Source: Collybia mongolica
Taxonomy: Eukaryota > Basidiomycota > Agaricomycetes > Agaricales > Clitocybaceae
Length of the DNA: 64,000 nucleotides
Assembly: GCA_013420905.1 (NCBI GenBank)
Contig: JAAXNY010000014.1
Span: 124,001 to 188,000, forward strand
Direction of reading: 5' to 3'
Shown here in pieces: positions 9,169-20,910 of the stretch. Below the pieces are notes generated by a model, which saw nothing but the letters and a program-made list of their open reading frames with translations, was not told the DNA's origin and did not search any database. The translations under genes were made by a program, and so were the position numbers. The stretch's first letter is position 1, and every line of letters starts with the position of its first letter.

Positions 9169-12100
9169 TCCAAAGTGATCAAGGAGAGCTAGCCGTAGAA
9201 ATTGCTGAAGATGAGGACGGGAACTTTATTATAACGGGTTATAGACACCCTACTGATAAGCGGAATTTTGGTCACAAAGAACTTAGAGATGTCTTTTTGT
9301 CTAGAAGTGATGTAAACATGAATAGTACAGTACCTGAACGCGAATTACTAGCCACGTACTTGGCTTCCGTAGATGAGCGCGATGGACCAGTAATAAACTA
9401 CGAGCAGAACAGTAGGGACCCAGCAAGCACACCCACTAGACCACTGACATACGCTCAAGAACAGCCCATGATCAATAAAGCTTTAAGTAAATTAAAGCAG
9501 TGGCAAATTGGCACAAACGAGCGCGGTCTTGGAACAGCAACAAGTGAAAAGTGTAATATTGAGACCATGGATCAGCTAGTAGGAAAGAAGTATAAACCAG
9601 TACATTTGAAAACAAAACCAACACTGGCGGACCTGCCTGATAAATTTAGAATTATCAGAGATATAAAGGGCGACCCTTTAGCAGCCCTACCAGTTCTAAC
9701 GCCTAACCCACCTCCGTTTAAACCAACTGGGAGGTACACTGAGGAAAGGCGCGCGGAATTCCAAAGAGTACACGAAGAAGAAAGCTTTTTAAAACCTAAA
9801 GAGATGGATATAATCCACGACTTTATGTGCAAACATAATGATGGTTTTGCTTGGAATGATAGTGAGCGCGGTAGTTTTAAGAAGGAATATTTTCCTCCCG
9901 TCGAAATACCAGTAGTCCCACATACGCCGTGGACAGAGAGGAACATTAGAATCCCACCAGGAATCTATGAAGATGTTTGTAAAATCATCAAGACAAAAAT
10001 TGATGCAGGAGTCTATGAGAGATCCAATTCATCATACAGGTCTAGATGGTTTACCGTATTAAAGAAAGGCCCAGGAAAGAAGCTTAGAATTGTACATAGT
10101 CTAGAACCACTGAATGCAGTCACAATAGCGCACTCGGGTCTACCACCCGCTACCGAAGAACTAGCAGAACACTTCGCAGGGCGCGCTTGTGGCGGAATGA
10201 TGGATCTATATGTAGGATACGATGAGAGGCCTTTAGCAGAAACCTCGCGCGATCTAACCACGTTCCAAACACCATTTGGCGCGCTGAGATTAGTAACACT
10301 CCCTATGGGATGGACGAATTCTGTTCCAATATTTCATGACGATGTCACGTACATCCTACAGGATGAGGTACCACATGTCACAATACCCTATATTGATGAT
10401 GTACCCGTGCGCGGTCCAGCAACGCGTTACGAACTACCGGACGGAACAGAAGAAGAGCTACCTGGTGCTCCAGGTGTTAGGCGCTTCTTCTGGGAACATA
10501 TGCAAAATGTAAATCGCGTCGTACAGAGAATGAAGTATTCTGGAGGAACATTTTCAGGATATAAGTCTATGTTATGCGCAAGTGAAATTCTAGTGGTAGG
10601 ACATAGATGTACATATGAAGGACGGAAACCTACTACAGATAGAATCGGTGTAGTTGAAAGATGGGGACCATGCAAAGATGTCAGTGAAGTACGCGCTTAC
10701 ATGGGAACTATTGGTGTATGCAGGAATTTCATTAAAGACTTCGCCCGTATAGGTCAACCAATTCAAAAGTTAACTAGGAGTAGTGAACCTTGGATATGGG
10801 GGCCTGAGCAAGAAGAAGCGCAGCAGCTATTATTAGACGCACTTAAAAATAGCCCCGCGCTCCGTCCAATTAATTACACCTGGAATACGCCAGTAGTACT
10901 GTCAGTAGATACGTCATGGAAAGCCGTAGGCTACTATATCTACCAGGAAGACCCTGATATACCTGGAAGAAAGCACTATGCTAGATTTGACTCGATAACT
11001 CTGAATGAGCGCGAAGCGCGCTTCTCACAACCCAAACGAGAGCTATTCGGATTAATGAGAGTTCTAATGGCATGTTATTATTGGTTTATTGGAGTACGAA
11101 ATTTGGTAGTGGAAACGGATGCAAAGTACATTAAGGGGATGTTATCAAACCCAAGTTTAGGACCTAATGCAACGGTAAATAGGTGGATCGATAGGATACT
11201 TATGTTCCACTTTACTTTGGTTCATAAAGCTGGTAAAGGCTTTGGCCCAGACGGTCTGTCAAGACGCGACGCGCGGCTAGGGGATCCTGTCTACCCGGAC
11301 CCAGACGATGGTTACGACGAACCCTCAGGTCCTTTAAGGTTTATCAACCCAACGGAAGGATTGGATGACCCTTTGGAACTGTCAGACTTTAAAGAGGAGA
11401 TCGACACGCGCGGCGGATATCTATTCCAACTTGCAAAGGAAATCTCTGATTTTGAAGTGGAAGTAAACAATGCCTGGGCTGGTGAAGCAGCATTTATCGG
11501 AGAAGTAAAACAGCACTTAGGTTTAGGACGGTTCGGTATTCAAAGAGAAGCTTATCTAAAGCAACTTGTAAATACTACTGTCATACCCAATGAAAAGTTT
11601 AAATACGACCCTAATGTAAGGGAAGTATATGATGAGTCTAAACGGACACCTACGGCACAGGAACAGGATAAAAACCTACCTTTAATAAAAGAATGGTTAA
11701 AAAGACCACAAAAGAGACCAAAAGGAATGACAGATCGCGCCTACCTAAAGTTTGCAAGGCAGGCGTCTAATTTCTTTTTGGATCCAGAAGGCAGGATGTA
11801 TAGGAAAAATATCGATAGCGCGCACCAGCTTGTTGTTGATAAAAATCACCGAACATATATGATGAAGGCGTCTCACGATTCTGTTGGACATAGGGGTTTC
11901 TATGCAACAAAATCTTTAATAGATAAAAGATTTTGGTGGCCAGAAATGGAACGCGATGTATCATGGTATGTGAAGTCATGTCACATCTGTCAGACAAGGC
12001 TTTTAACTTTGTTGAGAATCCCTCCTGTTATAACCCACACACCGTCTATATTCCAAGTATTGCATGCGGACACCATGTATATGAGCCCATCGTCTAACGG

Positions 12101-13163
12101 TTATAAATACATTGTCCAAGGAAGATGTGCGCTGTCTTCATGGATGGAAGGTGCGCCCCTCAAATCTGAGGACGGCAAGACCTTGGGAAGGTGGCTGTTC
12201 GAAGAAGTAATTTGTAGATGGGGTTCTCTAACGGAAATTGTAACGGATAATGGTCCTGCCTTTGTCGCAGCCAAAGCGTGGCTGGAATCCAAGTATGGTA
12301 TTACAGGAATAAGTATATCACCATACAATTCCAAAGGAAATGGGATCGCCGAGCGCGCACATTGGGATGTGCGTCAAGCTGTCTTCAAAGCTACAGGTGG
12401 TGATGTAAAGAAGTGGTACTACTTCTTCCACCATGTAATGTGGGCTGACAGGATTACTATACGGAGAGGGACGGGTTGCTCCCCCTATTTTATGATTACG
12501 GGCGCGCACCCAACCTTACCGTTAGATATCATTGAAGCCACTTGGTTAGTAAAGTTACCAGGAAAAATATTGACTACAGAGGAACTCATTGGGTTTAGAG
12601 CGCAGGCTCTAGCTAAGCACGTCCAGCATGTGGCCGATATGAGGAAACGTATCAATATAGAAAAACGAAGGAGACTATTACAGTATGAGAAGGATCACAG
12701 CGCGACCATCAGAGACTATGATTTCAAACCAGGAAGTTTAGTACTAGTTAGAAATACCGAGGTCGAAAGTTCGCTCGATAAAAAGCTGAAGCCACGGTAC
12801 CTGGGACCAATGATAGTCCTGAGACGAAACCGCGGGGGAGCCTATATTGTTTGCGAAATGGATGGATCGGTGTGGCAACATAAAGTGGGGGCGTTTAGGG
12901 TTATTCCCTATTTTGCTAGGAGTACAATTGAACTGCCGGATAATCTGCAAGATCTAATAGACATCTCTAGCGAAACATTAAATGCTTTAGTGGAATCGAA
13001 AGATCCCGCTAATAGACAAGTTTATAAGGAGCGTGACTATACCTTTGACAGAGTCCAATTGGATCAGTCCGATTCAGAGTCAAGCTCTAGTGAAAACACT
13101 GAAGAGGGGATAGCGCCGGCGCTACCACAAACTACTATGTCACACCGGAAGTTGCATAAGTGA
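9120..13163 (+). CDS. Pol: reverse transcriptase, RNase H and integrase of the 14.2-kb element
   Basis: The frame is open from 9120 and runs to 13163; the first protein-like sequence overlaps the protease ORF, one base back. Counting from 9297, RT spans about residues 205-480 with the catalytic IPYIDDV near 365 and a fingers motif [11 protein letters not shown] near 245. RNase H (about 535-660) shows SVDTSW, the QPKRELF glutamate and VVETDAKY. Integrase has the HHCC finger HDSVGHRGF ... CHICQ (about 860-900) and core residues in HADTMY (about 925), VTDNGPAF (about 984) and NGIAERAH (about 1018). No chromodomain is recognisable in the C-terminus. All catalytic residues are present and there are no internal stops. 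The TTG at 9297 is not a likely start; entry is probably by -1 frameshifting in 9120-9168, though no classical slippery heptamer is evident there. Confidence 0.92.
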   Translation, partial: AVEKTTRTGFSAFDELIQSDQGELAVEIAEDEDGNFIITGYRHPTDKRNFGHKELRDVFLSRSDVNMNSTVPERELLATYLASVDERDGPVINYEQNSRDPASTPTRPLTYAQEQPMINKALSKLKQWQIGTNERGLGTATSEKCNIETMDQLVGKKYKPVHLKTKPTLADLPDKFRIIRDIKGDPLAALPVLTPNPPPFKPTGRYTEERRAEFQRVHEEESFLKPKEMDIIHDFMCKHNDGFAWNDSERGSFKKEYFPPVEIPVVPHTPWTERNIRIPPGIYEDVCKIIKTKIDAGVYERSNSSYRSRWFTVLKKGPGKKLRIVHSLEPLNAVTIAHSGLPPATEELAEHFAGRACGGMMDLYVGYDERPLAETSRDLTTFQTPFGALRLVTLPMGWTNSVPIFHDDVTYILQDEVPHVTIPYIDDVPVRGPATRYELPDGTEEELPGAPGVRRFFWEHMQNVNRVVQRMKYSGGTFSGYKSMLCASEILVVGHRCTYEGRKPTTDRIGVVERWGPCKDVSEVRAYMGTIGVCRNFIKDFARIGQPIQKLTRSSEPWIWGPEQEEAQQLLLDALKNSPALRPINYTWNTPVVLSVDTSWKAVGYYIYQEDPDIPGRKHYARFDSITLNEREARFSQPKRELFGLMRVLMACYYWFIGVRNLVVETDAKYIKGMLSNPSLGPNATVNRWIDRILMFHFTLVHKAGKGFGPDGLSRRDARLGDPVYPDPDDGYDEPSGPLRFINPTEGLDDPLELSDFKEEIDTRGGYLFQLAKEISDFEVEVNNAWAGEAAFIGEVKQHLGLGRFGIQREAYLKQLVNTTVIPNEKFKYDPNVREVYDESKRTPTAQEQDKNLPLIKEWLKRPQKRPKGMTDRAYLKFARQASNFFLDPEGRMYRKNIDSAHQLVVDKNHRTYMMKASHDSVGHRGFYATKSLIDKRFWWPEMERDVSWYVKSCHICQTRLLTLLRIPPVITHTPSIFQVLHADTMYMSPSSNGYKYIVQGRCALSSWMEGAPLKSEDGKTLGRWLFEEVICRWGSLTEIVTDNGPAFVAAKAWLESKYGITGISISPYNSKGNGIAERAHWDVRQAVFKATGGDVKKWYYFFHHVMWADRITIRRGTGCSPYFMITGAHPTLPLDIIEATWLVKLPGKILTTEELIGFRAQALAKHVQHVADMRKRINIEKRRRLLQYEKDHSATIRDYDFKPGSLVLVRNTEVESSLDKKLKPRYLGPMIVLRRNRGGAYIVCEMDGSVWQHKVGAFRVIPYFARSTIELPDNLQDLIDISSETLNALVESKDPANRQVYKERDYTFDRVQLDQSDSESSSSENTEEGIAPALPQTTMSHRKLHK

Positions 13164-13309
13164 TAAATCAGTATGAAAACAGAAGCAGTAAAGACAGTGT
13201 AAGCAACGAAGCTAAGTAGTAAGGACAGTGTTAAACCGAGTAAAGACAGTAATACAAAGGAGCGTGGGGAGGGACACCATAACTAAGGAGGAAGTTAATT
13301 GGACTACCC

Positions 13310-14691
13310 TCAAGCAGATATGAAGTCGTCTTCAACCTCGGGCAAGGGCACATCAGCCGGAGCTACCTCCTCTTTATTATTGTCATCCTGGTCATGGACT
13401 TCGGTAGCGCTTGCAGTGGCAGCCTCGTCAGAGCCTCCCTCCAGAGCGGCCTCGTTCATTAGACCATTGAGGCGAGTAACCTCGTCCATAGTGGCGTCAC
13501 GACGCTTCAATAAGAAGGACACTGTATGACTGATCTCCTCCAACTCAGCGCGGTAGTTTAAAAGCATCCTACCGAGGGCTTGCTTGGTGTGTGACAAGGG
13601 ATCGCCTGCGTCAGCAATCAAGCGCGCCCGCGCTAAGACTACATCGTGCTCCTTGGAGGGACGGAAGTCAATAAAGACACGAGTATCTGATACACAGTCA
13701 GTATAAAAATAGAACCATCTATTATTAGAAAACGTACCCTCAGCAGATGCCTTTGGATCTTCATCCGGGGTGTCCTGCCTCGTACGCTTTTTGGGACGAA
13801 GAGTGCTGCCGCGGTTGAGCTCGGAACGCTTACCGTCCTGTAGGAATAAGAAACAAAGTAATAGACAGAGCAAAAACAAGAATGGGTACCTTGATGGCAG
13901 CCTTTTCAGCCTTAGTCCTTTTGACACGGGGAACCTTAATGTTCTCCTTCTCCTTGCGACTACGGGTGATTGGTCCTTCACTAAGGAGACGACTAGTCAC
14001 TGGCCCAGAGACAGTAGCGCTAGCCGTAGCGCCGGAATCAATGACCATATTCTTGAGTAAAGAAGAGACGCCATTGAGTATGTCGCGCACTGACAGCGCG
14101 GTAGCTAAAAAGAAACATACCGAGTCAGTACCAGACATTTCAATGTCACCGTCATATTCACCGCCAGCAATGACCTCGCCTGGAATAGCGGGACTATCCG
14201 CATCACCACCAGTAGCAGGGACCTAGTACCAGAAAACCATGGTTTAAGAACAGTACAGTGCAAGATAAGGTAAAAAGCACGCACCGCGGTTTGAGACAGG
14301 TGCTCGGTGCGGACCTTTTCACGGTGACGGTGAATAGCGGCAGTAAGAGTCACAATGTTGCGGTAGACGGGCTCTTGAAGTAACTCGGGGTATACATGTT
14401 GTAGTCCCTGGAATGCCTTACGGACGCCAAAAATAACATTCTGCCAGGACCGCTCCGTCAAAACCAATTTGGACTCAGTCAGGAGTAGCTGTAAATTGTA
14501 AAACCTGGTTACAAAAACGGCGTTTTAAAAAGTGTAATTGGTAAAAAGTGTACCGCGGTTTCGCCTAACTTCCGGACGCTGACCCTTTGTTCAACAAGGG
14601 TGTCCATCGATAAACGAGCTTGAAAGGTGTGCCACTGAGCTTGGACCATCTTGAAGTTCTCGATGTCTTGATAGTTGGGGGGGCTAGTCAT
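13310..14691 (-). CDS. Antisense cargo gene A: four-exon hypothetical protein (400 aa)
   Basis: Exons on the minus strand are 14691-14554, 14488-14285, 14222-13890 and 13837-13310 (46, 68, 111 and 175 codons plus stop). The introns are 65, 62 and 52 nt, all GT..AG and all between whole codons. The protein starts MTSPPNYQDIENFKMVQ. It has a mostly helical N-terminal half, a basic Lys/Arg-rich segment in the middle (about 190-240), and an acidic C-terminal tail. No family is recognised. It lies between pol and the 3' LTR, transcribed against the retroelement, and its stop is 147 bp from the pol stop, so the two genes converge. Because the genomic RNA is the opposite strand, the introns would not be removed during retrotransposition. 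Function is unknown; the basic patch suggests nucleic-acid binding, weakly. Confidence 0.75.
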
Positions 14692-15392
14692 AATAATGCA
14701 GAGGAAATTGATTCTTCGAACCAGAACGTTGTAAAGAGAGTATAATAGAGTCGGGCGATGTCTTGGGACAAAAAGCACAGCCAGTGCCCTTTTTATACCT
14801 CTACGACTAGAGAAGCGCTACCCAGTCTCTCATTCGTTGCGCGCGTTCTATCCCCAGAAAAATCTATACATTTCAACTGAACAGGTCCGAGACGCGTGCC
14901 TAATTGAAATGCTGGGCCCAATTGAAAAAGGAGCTCCGTAAAAATTCATGTGGAGCGCGGCAGTGTCCGCATGACAACTGGGACAGTTGTTATCAGTGTT
15001 GAGGGGGAGATGGGTATAAGCAAAATCGAATTGGAAAAACCTACCAAGGTTACAAGGATTGAAATAGATTGTCTATAAAAAGTCAGTGATCGCGCCACGG
15101 TTTTTAATGATCGAGAGAATTGCACCAGAATTAAACCGTACTATTTATAACTTAAGTAGCCGGGGCAAGGGCGGAAGCTTTCTTATGAAGACAATAGAAC
15201 CACAGCCAAATCAATAGCATTGTTTATAGTCCGAGGGACTGTATATAAGACATGTGTTGGACTTCAATTAAAGAATTGAAGCCCAACGAAAGGCGGGGGA
15301 ACTTAGGTAGCAGTAATAAAAGGGCCAGGGGCCCGGGAAAACACATATAGAAAAAAAAAAAAAAAACGTAGGTGGGGGGGGGCGCGGCGCGG
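14692..15392. other. Spacer between cargo genes A and B (promoter region of gene A)
   Basis: No coding region is seen. On the minus strand a TATTATAC sequence lies about 50 bp upstream of the gene A start codon and may be its TATA element. A run of 17-18 A followed by a run of G (about 15351-15380) sits just beyond the gene B stop. Confidence 0.4.
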
Positions 15393-17337
15393 CTACTCCT
15401 CCTCGCTGTCAGGCACGGACGCAGAAGATCTTGACGACGAAGAACTGTCATCAACCTCTACTTCTTCTTCCAAGGGCGGCCAAGGGAGATTCTGGAAGTC
15501 CGCGTAGAAGAGGAGGGCGCTCTCCGTGGCTGGCGTAGTCAGCAAGAGGTTTTGAAGGCCCTCCAGGCCTTCCTCCTCGTACAACCTACCAATGGTGCCA
15601 ACTATGCGTGCCAACAAGGAGTCGCGCATTTCAAGCGCGCGGTTAGCGGCCTGAATGACCTCCGCGGCAAGGGTGTCCGCGTTGCCGAGCTGAGCATAGG
15701 CTTCAGCAACCGCTAGTAGAATAAGTAAAATCAGTAGTAAACAAAAAGACGGAAAGAAGATGGCTTACTAGAAATGCCCGCACCAAGCATGGGCCCCAGA
15801 TCCTCACGGAGCCTAGCGCGCTTCTGGGGAGTGAGGCTGAAGCTGCACTTCCCCTTCTTGGCGGTGGCGCATTCCACGCACGGTTTACCCCAACCGTTGA
15901 AGGTGCACTCAATGTCGCCGCGGGTGGCGCACATCGTGCAAGGATAGCCCACCTAGTAAAAATGATCAGTAACAAGAAATAAAGTAGTAATAAACATACG
16001 GAAGAGCGCCGCGGCGCAAGGTCAGCCAGCAGGGAGGTAATAGGGGACTGGAGCGGCGTCAGCTCCCGGTTGGGAACCAGCGCGTGCTTACGGTGTGTCG
16101 CCTGAGCCCTATCCCTAGAGCGGGTGGTCTTACGCGACTGACGAGGAGAAGGGGCCGCGGGAGGCAACAACTCCGCGAACCCCTCTTGAGCCAACTGGCG
16201 TGCGACCTCATCATCGAAGAGCTGAAGCTCAGGGACTTCAACCTTCACCGGCGGCTGCCCAGAGGACTAAGGAGATAAAGATGAGTGAACGTAAATGACT
16301 TCAGAAAGAGACATACCGGGCCTGCTTCCGAGGGACGCAGCGCGGAAGCACTGCCAGTCCCCTGGGCGCGCGACATGTCGGACTAGAATTGTGAAATCAA
16401 GTCAGCAATAATGTGAAACTCGTAAAGTAAAGGATATACCTGGGGAACCGCACGGCCTTTTCCCTTGGACCCAGCATTACGCTTCCGCTTGAGGGGCTAT
16501 TAAAATAAGTCAACTACCGAAGAAAAGTAATAAAAAGCAGTAATAAACGAACCGCGGGTACCAAGACCGGGGAGCGCGCCGGCAAGGGCGCGGCGGACCA
16601 ATTGTCCTGGTACTGATGGTAACGGCGCGGCGCGCCAACCATGCGAGGCGGGACGAGGAAAGTATCCCGAAAGATACTATCACCATTGTCGCGCTCGAAG
16701 CGCGACCCCACCTGGTCAAGGACTTGCTCCACTGTGGGAGCCTGGCCCTAAAAGAAAAAGGTAGTCAGCTTGACAAAGGGAGGCAGAGTAAAGAAGTAAA
16801 CAAGTTATTTACCAGAAGAATGGAGTTGGCGCCCAGGTCAGTCGATATGACCGTACGCCAGGACGACCACGAAGCATCGCGCGCGTCAACTGGGATGCGC
16901 ATCACTTGAAGGTGAAGCGCGCGCAGGAGGAGGATAGCCGGATATGGCAGCGAGAAACGCGCGCCACGGACCACGCCAGTGATGGCATCCTGAGACCAGT
17001 AAATAAGTAAAAGGAATTAACAAGTAAAAGATGGGCGTACGATGAGCATGGAGCAGTGATCGACAAAGTCGATCAAGTCGTCAAGGTCAAGCGGACCCTG
17101 ATGGTCCATACGGGGCGCGAGCTCCTCGGCCATGATAATCCACCCTTGCTCCATAGCGACGAAGACGTCGCCCTCGGCATCTTCGAGGAGGTCAGGGAAG
17201 GAAGGGATCGGCTGGTCCACATAGACCATGGTGGGGGAACGGCCCTCAATCGGCAGAATCGCGGCAGAGAGCGGGAGAGACAGCGCGGAAGGCGAGCGCA
17301 GAGCACGAGCCATGGCGGAAGTGGAAGTGGAAGACAT
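15393..17337 (-). CDS. Antisense cargo gene B: eight-exon protein with a Zn2Cys6-like cysteine cluster (520 aa)
   Basis: Exons on the minus strand are 17337-17041, 16989-16813, 16747-16553, 16496-16440, 16382-16317, 16266-16000, 15952-15769 and 15712-15393. All seven introns are 48-65 nt with GT..AG ends, and the frame is kept throughout. The protein starts MSSTSTSAMARALRS. Encoded mainly by exon 7 is a six-Cys cluster C-X2-C-X7-C-X8-C-X2-C-X7-C (from CTMCATRGDIEC), close to the fungal Zn2Cys6 binuclear cluster, followed by basic residues (QKRARLRE). Exon 4 is Lys/Arg-rich (PLKRKRN), a possible nuclear signal, and the tail is acidic and Ser-rich. This suggests a nuclear DNA-binding regulator, but cluster spacing is not exactly canonical. 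It is transcribed away from the 3' LTR and towards gene A. It could regulate the element or neighbouring copies; that is inference. Confidence 0.78.
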
Positions 17338-17788
17338 TTCTGTTTGAAAAGAGTCGGGGCGTTTGAGCGATGCAGATAGCAAAGAGATTTAGAAATGGGC
17401 TATAAAGTCCAAATTGTCTAAAACTTAGCAAGGACGCGAGCTTTTTAAAACGCACAACCCTGCATTGCGAAGCTCTAAAGAACAAACAGGAGTACCGATC
17501 TCTTGCTGAAGTGTCAGAAACATAACGAGAAAAATGTCCAGATGACTGAAATATCTGTAAAGCGATGTCCGAATGTCAAGTACTCTCTCAGGAGACGTAT
17601 ATAGCTGTCACGATCCTGATGGGAAGTAAACCTCTGGGCTCGATCCCAACATCGCGCGCCTACCTGTCTAAAAGCGGAACCGTTGTAACATTGTACTGAA
17701 AGATTAGACGCGTGCAGACCCGAAGTATTGGACCAACCTGCCGGCAAAGAGAGACTGAGGACAGTCTACATTTGTGGTATGGGGGAGA
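17338..17788. other. Upstream region of cargo gene B and polypurine tract
   Basis: No gene is seen. The last bases before the 3' LTR (TATGGGGGAGA, about 17778-17788) are purine-rich and fit a polypurine tract on the plus strand. The rest is the presumed promoter of gene B on the minus strand. Confidence 0.5.
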
Positions 17789-19004
17789 TGATAGGGCCCG
17801 AAATTGTTTGCACTTATAAAGTCAACAAGTAAGGCTATTAGTGTCATTTCTAATAACCAAGTAAGCGGTAATAAAGGATTAGAGTCGAGCTCCGAGACGG
17901 CTAATCAGAGTGAACTGGTCTAATGGATAATACACTATCAGTACAGAGGACTATGAGTACGGTCTATTATTAGTCCTATTCACCATGCCCGGTTACAACC
18001 TCGGTGTCTTAGTTCATAAGTAACCGTTGTAGTATGATATCATTAGTCCGGGGATCATCATTAATAGGAGAAGTAATTGTAAATTCGGGACTTGCACAAC
18101 CCGATCCTAGTCAGGGGTACTTGGTGTTAACTACCGGAAGCGACGGGACCCCGTGAATAGCAACCGGGACAATCAGGAGGAGTAAACGACAGTGCCGCGC
18201 TGTTTTAAATAACAGAGCGCGCGGTCGGGACTTGATAAGAGTTTAGCCAGCTCTTTCAATATTTGATAAGTAACCAGTAAACGACATAATTGGCACGCAT
18301 GGCGCGCGCGCCAAGTTGTAGTAGACGCGTCAGTATTGAATACAGATTCTTGGCGCGCGGGAGCGCGGTTCCGTGTAAAATTTACAATTCCATATGATAT
18401 TTAGTTTGTACATTATAAATAGACTGTAGATGAGTAGCGCGAAGGTAAGGAATCTTGCCCCCACTTCGCGCGACTATAGAGTATACAAATCACATTTGTT
18501 AAAACACTATTGCGTGCCCGAATTAAGGATCAGATTGCTTCAACGTGTCTTGATTGGAATTGATTGGAGAACCACAGAATTAAAGAAACTTAGTTCACTT
18601 GGAACTTAGTACTGTATTGTCCGTTGGAATTACTAGGCACTTGGCCTTAGTGCACTTGGCACTGTATTGTTTGATAAGTCGCTTGGACTTATAGATCCGC
18701 TTGGGATCACTAATAATTGAACGTACACTTGGTACTCAGTCTATTGGATCGAGAGATATTATAAATATACCTAGCAGGTTTTTGAACCTGTGTTGAAGCT
18801 TTTGTCTAAATCGAACCCGTCGAGAGATCATTGGAAAGGGCTTTGGCTAGTACTATTCAAAGCTTAGTGCTTCTAAGCACTTGAACCCGAACTCAAAACA
18901 GGCGATTCCTACTGTTCGTGTGTTGATTGTTAGGTTTGGTGTGTGTGTGAGAGAGATTACATTTCATAGCATCAGCGCACTTATAGCCCAGGAGCCCCCT
19001 TTCA
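17789..19004 (+). repeat. 3' LTR of the 14.2-kb element (1216 bp)
   Basis: Matches 4774-5989 along its full length with no difference that I can see. The TG start and CA end are followed by the 4-bp duplication CCGC at 19005-19008. Confidence 0.92.
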
Positions 19005-19643
19005 CCGCCTTTTCCGATTTAACCTCGTTCGCGCAGGTCCGACATTTGTCGGGACAGCGACTCATCTTCACCTCGTTGGTCTGCCAGTTGATCTCCGGGT
19101 TGTGCTCCTGCAACCAAGTGTAGCCCAGTATGAGATCCTGCTTCCCTAGGCTGGTGACCGCGAAGTGGGTGCGTTCTGAGTGACCGTTGTACCGGAGGAT
19201 GAGGTCTACGATCTCCGAAATAGACCCGTTCTCGTTCGGAGTGCCGTCGACGTTGAACACCGGAATAGTGCGAACTAGCTTGCGCGAGGTCAACCTGTTC
19301 CTCCGCACGAATTCAGAATCGATGAAAAGGCCTGTTGCTCCCGAGTCTACCAAGCTGTTCGTCGCGAATGTCTCGCCTGTGTCGGTCGTCTGAAGTTCAA
19401 TCTTGAGCTTCAGCGAGCGAGTGCTGGGGGTGGCGGCGACTACGAATCGCTTGGGTAGAGCTCGTTCCCATCGGGGGAGTCTCTGGCGCGGCGGTTTAGG
19501 GACGGGGATGGTATCTTGTACGGCTTCTGTAGTAGTTTCGGGTGTTTGGGAAATTTCAATTGTGTTCTCAACTTCTAAACACGCGAACCTATTTACAGAT
19601 GACAGCGAGGGCGTACTGTTCACTCGCTGTCCGCTACAAAACC
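19005..19643 (-). pseudogene. Gypsy-1 aspartic protease domain (cut by the 14.2-kb element)
   Basis: The minus-strand frame one base back from gag carries the retropepsin active site SLVDSGATGLFID (about 19365-19327) and the ILGYTWLQEHNPEINW motif typical of Tf1/sushi proteases. It would be entered by -1 frameshift at 19644-19638. The frame runs into the inserted element at 19005. Deleting the insert and one CCGC copy joins KSEKA to EKRKLEARI in frame with the RT part at 4773. So the polyprotein was continuous before the insertion. Confidence 0.9.
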
Positions 19644-20762
19644 CTCTTCTTCCGCCGGCGGTTCGACTTGTGCGTCTATCATCGCGAAGATGTGCTGCGC
19701 GAACTCATGCTGCTCCTCCATTGACATGAACCGCGTGTCGTAGTGGAGGGGGCAGTCCTTCCGGAAATGGCCCGGCTGCTTACATCGGTGGCAGGTCTCG
19801 ATGTTTGTTCGAGCCCTCCGCATCGCGTCTACATCCATCAGAACCGGTGGAGGGAGAGCAGGGGGCGGCGGAGGTGGTGGTGGCGCCATCCGTTGCAGCG
19901 TCGGGGCTGAGAAGTGCGGCGGTGCGCGAAACGCCGAGGTAGTGCGTGCGGGAGGTGCGCGAGCCGCCGGTTTAGTGCTCAGGAAGGCCTCGTTGGTGAG
20001 GCGGTTTTCATCGCACTTCATCGCCGCTACATACCACTGTTCCGGCTGATCGTCCGCTGGTCGTCCCACTGCCATCGTCGCGATCTGCGACTGAATCTCC
20101 CTGCTCAGTCCCTTCCGGTACTTCACCACAATCGTCAACCCCTCCTTGTATCCCGACTTGTCGATGAGATCCCTGAACTCATCCGTGTAGTCGTCCACCG
20201 ATCGCGATCCTTGGTGGTAGCTGCTCGTTTCCAACCTCGTAATCGCCCGCTGCGCTTCGCTCTGCACGAAGAAGTTGACCGCGAAGTCGGCGCGGAATAG
20301 GGCCCATGTCGCGTACTTCGGGTTCCCGGTAGCGGTCTGGTATCGCATGGCCCGGTCCGCGAACAGATACGCTCGGCCTTTCTTCATGAAGGTGTACGCC
20401 CACCGTACCTGCGTCACTTCATCCGCGAACTGGTGTGGTACAAGATTTATATACAGTTCGCATGCGTTAATGAACGCACGCCCTCGTTCGCGCGATCCGT
20501 CGAAGTCATCGGGAAGCGATGGCCGGAGTGCCGAAGGTCGTCCCGAATTAACGTGGGTCGCGGGGGGAGGTGTTGATACATTATTTACAGGGGCGCTGGG
20601 TGCAGGGGTATTGACCGGGGGTGGGGGAGCCGCGGTTTGGAGCGCGATCAGCGCGTTGATGCTGTCGGTGAGCTTCTTAAGCTGCTCGGCTTGTTCCTCC
20701 GCCTTCCTATTGAGATCTCCTACGTCTCGTTCGATGTTATCCATCCTCGTTTCGGCGTCCAT
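19620..20762 (-). CDS. Gypsy-1 Gag
   Basis: Gag of the Tf1/sushi-type element. The first in-frame ATG is at 20762 (MDAETRMDNIERD), although the frame is open upstream almost to the LTR. The N-terminus is a predicted coiled coil (about residues 1-35), then a Pro/Thr/Ala-rich linker, the capsid core (FINACELYINL ... YKEGLTIVVKYRKGL) and a zinc knuckle C-HRC-KQPGH-FRKDC about 45 residues before the end. It forms virus-like particles and binds genomic RNA. The stop overlaps the protease frame, and the GGGTTTT heptamer sits four codons before the stop. Confidence 0.88.
   Translation of the reverse strand: MDAETRMDNIERDVGDLNRKAEEQAEQLKKLTDSINALIALQTAAPPPPVNTPAPSAPVNNVSTPPPATHVNSGRPSALRPSLPDDFDGSRERGRAFINACELYINLVPHQFADEVTQVRWAYTFMKKGRAYLFADRAMRYQTATGNPKYATWALFRADFAVNFFVQSEAQRAITRLETSSYHQGSRSVDDYTDEFRDLIDKSGYKEGLTIVVKYRKGLSREIQSQIATMAVGRPADDQPEQWYVAAMKCDENRLTNEAFLSTKPAARAPPARTTSAFRAPPHFSAPTLQRMAPPPPPPPPALPPPVLMDVDAMRRARTNIETCHRCKQPGHFRKDCPLHYDTRFMSMEEQHEFAQHIFAMIDAQVEPPAEEEGFVADSE
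19638..19644 (-). promoter_or_regulatory. Predicted -1 frameshift site at the gypsy-1 gag/protease junction
   Basis: The minus-strand gag codons read GAG GGT TTT GTA GCG GAC AGC before GAG TGA, giving G GGT TTT. Slipping one base back enters the protease frame, which is open past the gag stop. Confidence 0.7.
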
Positions 20763-20910
20763 CGGCTGGAGTAGGAGTTCCACTTCTAGTTCGGAGGAGG
20801 GTGGAGAGGGCGATTCTCGCGCGGTCTTGACGGATTCTGTATCGGAGCTGACAGTTTCTGCCGATCGGAATTTGGCAATGGCTGCGGTGAGGTCGCGGTC
20901 TCTGCTGGTG

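Larger units (their letters stand above)
4774..19004 (+). mobile_element. 14.2-kb Ty3/gypsy-like LTR retrotransposon with two antisense cargo genes
   Basis: Two 1216-bp LTRs (4774-5989, 17789-19004), identical as far as I can read, start TGATAGGGCC and end CCCCTTTCA. They are flanked by a 4-bp duplication CCGC (4770-4773, 19005-19008). Inside, on the plus strand, are gag, a protease ORF and a pol ORF (to 13163). Then come 4.6 kb carrying two intron-containing genes on the minus strand (14691-13310 and 17337-15393), then a short polypurine tract. All RT, RNase H and integrase catalytic residues I can locate are present. Identical LTRs plus intact ORFs suggest a very recent and possibly still active element. 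The size is more than twice that of the other gypsy elements here. Two decayed LTRs of this family lie at 36683-38907 and 42889-44128. Confidence 0.93.
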
